Shown one piece after another: positions 31,894 to 40,800 of a stretch of 64,000 nt of DNA (positions are counted from its first letter, which is position 1; each line of letters starts with the position of its first letter). Position numbers and translations under genes: made by a program. The DNA lies in NCBI GenBank assembly GCA_963932145.1, contig OZ010580.1, forward strand, positions 818,001-882,000, written 5' to 3'. Below the pieces are notes generated by a model. The model did no database searches, was not told the DNA's origin, and was given only the letters and a program-made list of their open reading frames with translations. Origin of the DNA: Acanthosepion lycidas. Taxonomy: Eukaryota > Mollusca > Cephalopoda > Sepiida > Sepiidae.

Positions 31894-34800
31894 TCCCAAA
31901 TGCTACAGTGACAAAATGTATCTCATTTCCCTGCTAGAGGTATAGTTCTTAGTCCTAACCGAATCATATTTCATACAACATACTACATTATCTCATTTCA
32001 AAAATCCTCATGTGATCACAATATTTCCATGACAACCTATTACAAAAACATATATCTCTTTTCAACACAAGAAAATATCCCAATTCAAAAAATGATATAA
32101 TGTTACTAGAAACTGATGACTCCTGTAATGAATTGGTAACCTAATATTGTTACAATTTTACTTTGTTTTATTATCCTGATATTATTTTATTTGTATTATG
32201 ATTTTGAGAGGATGAATTTACATGATAAATCATTTCCATTCTTTTGTTTTGTGAATGAAGTAAAAATGTTGAATTCTTTTTGAGATTGTTAAAATTTTTA
32301 ATTAAATGTAATTACAAGAATTTTTTTTATTGGAATAGTTTTTATTTAAGTCATTAACAAAGAAATGGTGACCAAGAAGTTTTTACAGGCAATGAATACA
32401 AACTCAGCTTAACCTGGCACAAGGATACCTATTAAGGATCAAACACATTAGACTTGCAAATTAATTTGCAAGACAAGCTTTTTATTATTCCTTATAGCAG
32501 GCACACACATCACAGAATATAAATATTGTTTTTTGGCAGCTTTCACAATCAGCCAATGACATATTTATCGTACTTGATTAGATGTGCTTTACTTAGGGGA
32601 ATATCTTGATCACAGGAGATCTGTTGAATTAAAAAAAATGGGTTGGAGAAAAATTTTCACAAAATAAATTTCTTGATTTTGAATAGAATTATGAATAATC
32701 ATTGTCAATCATCAAATTCTGGAAGATGATAAGTTACAAGATTCCTGATAATGGCAAGTTACATAATGAAAACATAGGATCCAAATCTCTCATATGTAAC
32801 ATGACATTTTATTCAATTCTGGATTTTATAAATCACTGTTGACCAGTGGGTATCCTGGGGCCTTCTCTGAATGTGGATGCTATATTCTTGAGTGGGTGTT
32901 TATATATCTGTCATACAGTTCTTTCCCACTTGTTTACATAACAGGTGCAGCTGGGTCACTCATGTGCTTACATGTTGAGGCAGTCATAGATCTTCACTCC
33001 TGCATTTTTGATGGCCTGATGTGACATTGAATGCAAAATCTATTTTGATATCATCCATGATTAGCCACATTAGATAGATAAATAGATAAATATGAACAGA
33101 ATGGGATAGATAGATAGATAGATAGATAGATAGGTCCTGTCAAAATGAAGTGAAGCTATTTCAAGATATGATATAAAAATTTTATTTTTAGTATTTTAAA
33201 ACTGTTAGCCTTATTTAAGTGCATAATTATATAGGTTGTCTTTTTATACATGTTTTTTTTTTAGAGAAGTGTATTTTTATGAAGGTCATACGTTTTGTGT
33301 AAAAACTGTCACATTTTTATGACCTTTTCAGTTCAGCGATTGAAACCTACAAAATTTGTGAAGGATCCATTTCCATTTTATGGAGAATTATTTTTTGTAT
33401 ATACTGTCTAATAAGAGATGTGGTCTCAAGCTCTAGTAACATCCCAAATAGTGGGGTAGGTGTGGGCCTAATTTTTAAAATACCATATTTGACTGCATAT
33501 AAGATACACGGGTGTATAAAATGCACCTCAATTTTGACACGGCAAATCAAGAAAAAGTTGGTAATGAGTAGACCTGCATATGGCATATAAGATGCAAGGG
33601 AATTTTAAAAGATATTTTTAGTAAAAAAAAGTGCGCCTTATATGCCATCAAATATGGTAAATGGAGCTCAGGTCAGTAGAGATGAGGAAAAGACTTTTGA
33701 CAGTAGAGGACAAGGCAGGTTGTGAACATCAAAGAAGGTACCATTATTGGTCAGCTGCAGAAAGACCAAAAGTTCAAGTAAAAACTCAGCCAAGAACAAG
33801 AAGAATTCTAAAAAATTTTCCCAAGCATGAACTGTATGACGTTAAAAGGGTCTTTTCAAAAAATTACTGAGACACTCGTGGGGCAAGTAAAAATAGATCC
33901 TTTTGTTCTTTCTCAAAAGTTGTTGCTCCTTTATTTTTTACTACCTTCTTATATTGTTTTCTTTTTTTGTCATTTTCAAAATATTTGTCTTTTCCCAAAC
34001 AGTAATTTTGTTTCATTTTTTGCTGGTAATCCTTTCTATCTGAAATTGTTATCCTACCTTAATAGGCATGCAAAAGAAAATTTTTGTGCAAACTTTGTAT
34101 TTGTACCTTTTTTCATAATTGTGTAAATAAATATGTTTATTCCTTTTAAAATTTTATGCAGTGGTTGTCTTGATTTTTTAATTTTCAACCTATTATTATA
34201 TTTTGCTATTCCTACTAGACTAAGTTTTTGTGACTGGCACAAGATTTGGTAGGGAATAAATGTCTTCATTTAATTATCAACTTAAATGTCCTCAAGTAAC
34301 ACAGATGCAGGCATTTGCATTGAACAATATATTGTTGCTTATTCCTACAGATTCCTTGGAGAAGACAAGGAGGTTCATAATCATGCCAAGAGATGTTGCT
34401 GTTATGGTTTCAATTGCAAGGAAATTTTTACAGGGTTGGCCAAACACTCATCAGTGACTGCTTTACAGAGCTGAAGGGCTCCAACTACCCTAATATTTAC
34501 CCATAGCTGAGAGAGAAAGTGAAATCATGCCTTTGGCAAAGGCATGAGTACAAAGTGAGAATAAATTGTCTGAATGTTTGATAATAATGTATTTTTATTT
34601 TTCCTGATATTTTGAAGTAATCATTCAATGAACTTATTTTAACTTACTTTTTTTTGCATGAATTTTTCCTAGATTTTATTAGACCATGATGAAATTTCAC
34701 AAACAAAAATAATTTTGAAGAAATGTCTTCATGCAATAAAAATATCTGATAGAATTATCTTTTAAACTGTAATGAAATGAAAAGTATCAATAAAATCCAA

Positions 34801-37800
34801 AACTATTTTTCTGCAGTATTTGTTATATGTGTTTATTGATATCTAAAAATACTATCTGAATTTTTTTGTATTGTCAACTTCAGAAACCTACAGGAATAAA
34901 AATATGTTATGATAATAATTAAAAATAAACTTACTGGAATCTGCTTAAAAAATCCTCTAAGTAAGTCAAATGTGCAAATTAATATCATCTGGTTGCCAGT
35001 AATGAAAGAATCCTACAACAGTTAACACTCCTCCGATAACACTAAAAACAAAAAATGAACACTGATACAAGAATTTTAAATTCTCTTGTCTATTACATTC
35101 ATGTGATTTCTTTTCTGAAAGTATTTTTCTTTTTGCTGCCCAAAGACACATAATAAGTAAAATATTAATTATTTCTGTAACAAAGTTGGAGATAACTTAG
35201 TCACTTAGTAGAACTCGGCATGGATCACTCACCAGGTCAGGTAAAAATGATGACAAATAATAAATTACTTCTTTGACTGAAATAAAAAAATAATCACTAA
35301 AAATAAAAAAAACATTGAGATTAAGTTTTGATTGCATAACAACTTATCCATCAATTGGTGTTCTTTCTTTGTAGAATAATTTCAGGAAGAGAACTTTCCA
35401 ATAAATAAATAAAAATACTCAACCAAAATCAATGTTTGGTGTGATTTGTTTATATAAAGAAATATTTACCATTTATAAGAAGAATATTTTGAGGGAAGTA
35501 GGTTATCAGTAGGTTGTCAAACCCCTTGGAGAAAAGAGGAACATGCTAAATGAAAACAGAAGAGAACATGAGAAGAGAAAATCATAGTAACAATTGTAAC
35601 AAAAATGACTTGATTTTCATCTCAATCTTTGAAAAGTGGAAAAATATATTGACACATGACTGTTGTTCTACCATCATCATAGGTGATTCAAACTTCAGAT
35701 CACAGCATACTGTTGACAAACATTAGAATTGGTGAAAAGAAGACAATAGTTTGAAACATCTATGTAACCAACAACTAATATAAACTATATTTTGTTAAAA
35801 TATTAAGTATTGTGGTTAAATCAAAATTTGATCAAACTTTGGAACTTTAGATTTCTGTGGCACACAACTGACTTATGTGACTGGCATTTCAACATTGTGA
35901 TCTTCTAAACATAATGTGAGCAGAGATGTTTTGTTCAGGATAACACTGAACCAATGACCAGACGACAAACCCATCTGTCACTATTTGTGTTATATTTGGC
36001 TGCTGGGATCAAGTGATTCTTTCTTATTATTGATGATCAAGTTTAAAAGTTTCTCTCTCACTTTTTCTCATTTATTGACCAGCATGTTCAAATGATTCTC
36101 TCTTTGTCTCTTTTTATTGGCAAATATTTCTCTCTTTGCTCCTTATTGACCAGCATGTTCAAATGATTCTCTCTTTCTATTTATTGGTCAGAATGTCCAG
36201 TTGATTCTCTCTATTGACCATAATATTCAAGTAATTCTCTTTCTCTCAGTTATTTTCTCTTTACTGACCAGATGTTTCAAGTTATTCTTTACAACTCTCT
36301 TTATTGATCAAAATGCCCAAGTCCTTATCTCTTTTTATTGATCAGAATGTCCAAGTGATCTCACTTTTTATTCATCAGAATCTTCAAATGATTCTCTCTT
36401 TCTCTCTTTATTGGTCAGAATGTCAAAATGAATCTATCTCTCTCATTTTAACTGCATGTTCAAATGATTATCTTCCTCTTGTTATTCATGACAATGTTAA
36501 AGTGATTTTATCTTCTTATAAGTCAGAATGTTCAAAAGATTCTCTCTTTCTTTTCCTTTCTTTACAGACTAGAGATTTCAAGTGATTCTCTCTTCCTGTC
36601 TTTTTTTATTAGAATGTCCAAGTAATTTTACTGACCAGCATGTACAAATGATTCTCTTTTCTTATCTATTTGTTGATCTGAATGCCCAAGTGATTATCTT
36701 GTTCAAATGACAAGCTTTTCAAATGATTCTCTCTTCTTCACTTTTTTGGTTAGAAGGTTCAAGTGATTCTCTCTTTTTTGTGACCAGCGTGTTCAAATAA
36801 GTTTCATTTTCTTTTTTCTTTGCTAGAAAATTCAAGTGGTTCTCTCATGTTATTGGCAAGCATGTTGATGTCATTTTCTTTTGCTTCCTATCTCTCTTTA
36901 TTTGATAGCATGTTTCAAGAAATCTCTCTCTTCCTGTCTCTCACACTATTTTTGGATTGGTTAGCATAAACAATGGATTCATGTCGGAAAGAATATTTTC
37001 ATAGCAGAAAATATCCAAACCTCAAACAGTATGCTTTGAAGTTGTTCATTTGATCAAAATTCAGTTCTTACTTTCAGTTTTTTTGCCACTGGGTAAATGC
37101 TACATACAATCATTAATGGGTCTAGTAGAGTGTGTGTAGGTGGGGGGATGCATGCCCAAAAGGAAAGTTTTGAGGGGTGGCATTTAGGTGAATTAATATA
37201 TCTCGTCTGATGTTTCTAAATATCTAGAGATGCTTGACAAAATCCAAAGAAGTTATTGGTCCTGACCTGGCATCTCACCTTCAGTCCCTTTCCTACTGCC
37301 TTAATGTAGCTTCTCTGAACCTTTTCTATAGATATTTTCATGGCAATTATTCTGATGAGATTTCCTCTTTGATATCCCAACTTCATGTATTTAACCGTAC
37401 TACTAGATTGGCAACTAGATTTCATCATTTTACAGTGAAATTGTGAAATGTAACCATAAGTTCTATGCTAATAGTTTCTTCTCTTACACTTCTTGCCTGT
37501 GGAACTCTGTTCCAGATTTTTGTTTTCCAGTAAACTATGATCTTCAAAAATTAAATTCAACATCAATTGTCATCTTATGTCTCTTTGAATCTTGTTCTTT
37601 TATTAGCCTTTCTCATCCATATTGCTTTCTCAGTTTCTTCCACTCTCTATAACTCCTTACATCTTAGTGGCATTATCAACTTGCATCTTAGTGGCATTAA
37701 CACCTTGCTTGGAGTGAAATAATTAATAATAAAAGTGTATGCAAAATTATTTGTGCCATTTCCCCCCATCTCATTCCACTTGTGCCATTTTTATCTAAGT

Positions 37801-40800
37801 TCACTTTCTGGTTAAATAATACACTGGACATTTGCTTTGAGATTTACACTATGAGGATTTTTTCATAGTAACAAAATTGTTAATGTAATTACATTTTATC
37901 CTAAAAAATTGTTATTTACTAAAAAAAACAACTTTTTTCCTAATTATTTTTAAATATGTTTTTCTGTCTTGTTTATTTATAGCAATCAAAACAAAATAAA
38001 TGGCTGTAATTTTAATCTTGCTTTATATTTTGTAGATGTTGCCCAGTTTTAGGATGTTGTTTCAAAGTGTGGCAAATTCTACAAACACAACAGATAGCAC
38101 AAACACTAATACATGTCTGTGTAGAATTGTTTTTTAACACATTAAATCATTGACTCATGCAAATCTTCTCATTAAAAAAGCAGGCGAAAGATACTTGCAG
38201 ATTTTAAAATAACATACAAAATTTTGATTGAAACAAAACAAACTTGTTTCATTGACTATTATCAGTGCAATGAAGTTGATCCTCATGAGGTAATGATCAT
38301 TTGAATACTCTGTTCATTTAATAAACAGTATCTTTATTTATTTTCAATTACCAGCCTGAATATTCAAGAAATCTTATTAGAGAAAAAAAATGCACACTCC
38401 AGCAGGTGTTTCTTTTCCATCTCTCTTTTCAGCAGCTTCTACCTTCACAGTCAGCTCTTTCCCACTTTTTCATTTTCAGTGGCCTCTACCTTCTTTTCCT
38501 TTACAGCAGCTGCAACATTCAAGCTGAGCTCAAAGGGCTACTCAACACTTGTTGCAGAAGACGAGTTCTGTCCTAGGAGGTTGACTTCAGATTTCTCATT
38601 TCTCCCATGGGAACAGGCAGAGAAATCTCCTTTTGAGATACCTACCCAAAGGAAAAACTATACACAACCCTTGCTGCAGGAGATGAGGCCTGTGCTAGCA
38701 GTTTCACACTCATATTTCTCATTACTCCCCTGGGAACTAGCAGAGAAGTCTCTCTCTACAAAACATCTACTCAAGAACTTTGATAACTGGAAACCCCACT
38801 TCTTTCCCACAAAATACTACTATTTTTCACTCTCTTTCAACCAGAAGTAAAAGCTGTTGAACAGTTATTTTGAACCTTGGGTTTTGTTCATTCCACTATC
38901 ACTGCTAAGTACACACACCCACAAACACACATGCAACTGGGAAAAATTCCTACAGTTGAGGGTAACCATTTTTTATATCACATGAGAAAATCGAATGTCC
39001 AAAAAGGATGAATAAGCTTTCAAGTTGCAATGAAGTAAATTCCCTGATGTGCAAAAGAGTAGAGTGTTACTTCTGTTCTGCAGATATATTCTCATAACTT
39101 AAACTTTCTATATTTATTGAGAATATAGAAGTATATATATATATATATATATATATCTGCTACAATATTTTCTTCATCTTTTATGCATTGTATGTCTGAA
39201 GTGAATTGTGAAATGTAATGCAAGTGTCTTGTTTCACATGGAAGATATTTGTTGGACTTGCTGTAGGGAGCATAATTATGTGACCAATAGTCTGTGAATT
39301 CTGTGAATTCACATCCTTCTAAAATATAACAGAAATGTTGGATAGATTCGAATGTAATGTCAATTGACATCTCCAGATGCCCTGATCTATCCCCTATCCT
39401 TCTCTTCATCCTTTCCTCTATCACTCCTATTTGCTCTAGTTCCAACTCTCTGTAACCCCTTGCATGCTAGTGGCTTCCCGCCTTGCTTGGGGTGAAATGC
39501 TTAAAAAAAAAAAAAAAAAAAAAAAGGTTAAGTAAATGGTGAGAAGTTCTCTAAAAAATGTGCTGTATTTCATCTCTGAAGAATTCAGCTTGAGAGAGAA
39601 GAAGCATATTTGTTTGCTTTTTCCATTAATATTTTGTAATATGGCATCAACAGCATTTGATGAAGCATCTGCTACTAAAGTTAGTATTATGCTCTCATCA
39701 TCACTGAGATAATTTAGTTTTATAAAGTTTACCAAGGCTTCCTTTGCTTCATGAAAAGCATCTAAAACAGGACCTTAAAGTAAAACTTTTGCATTCTTTT
39801 TTTGAGTGCTTTTTATTATGTCTGTCATTGGGGCTAATAATGATGAACAATATGGCAAAAATCTGTGATAGTCATTTATCACACTAATAATACTTTGAAG
39901 TTGTCAAGTTAATTCTGGTTGTGGGGAATTTTGTATAGCAGCTTTCTACTTTGGGAGAGGGAATAATCCTGTTTCATTGATTTTGTGTCTGACAAATGAG
40001 AGTTTCTTCACACCAAATGTGCATTTGTTCATGTTAATTTTTAATCCAAAATGCTACAAGCATTCAAAAACGAAAATGAATATAGATGAACACCTGGAAC
40101 ATATTGTCCCAGGTGTTCATCTATATTCTTGCTTGCTATTAACATGTTGATGTATACAAACATGAGGAATAAACCTCTTAACATGTTCTCTATCAACCTT
40201 TGAAAAGACTGAGCTGTGTTTCTTAAAACAAATGGCATCTGGTAAATTTGAAAAGAGTGGTGATAGTAGTCTTGGGTATATCCCTTTTTTCAACAGGGAT
40301 TTTGTAGTATGCTTTGATTGAATCATTTCTGATGAAAATAATCCCACAACAAAAACATATGTATGTAGAATCAGTCTTCAAAAATCTCCACATGGGTACC
40401 AAACAGAAGAGTTTGCTTTTGGCACCAAATACAATGGTGATGACTACTGGCTCTTGGAAAGTTAAATTATTTCTAACTGTAGCATATGCTAAAATTCTCC
40501 TTTTGCCAGGCCTAGTCTTCATGGGGTAGAAGGAGTCAGTTGACCTGTCATTTAAATGTGGTGTTTAGTGGTGTGTAATACTGATTCTGTATGCTTGAAT
40601 GGGGTTGTAATCCATGGGAATTTATGAATAATTTCATGAAAAATCTTGTTATTTGGTAGTGCTGAACTGCTATCCATTGAAAGATGCTGAGAAGGAATTC
40701 TTCAGATTTTTAGTTGAGTTTCATTGTCTATCAGTGTCTTGGTAGCCATGTTCACTAATAGGTTGTAATGTGTGAGGGAGTCTGCTCCTAGTATGGGTGT

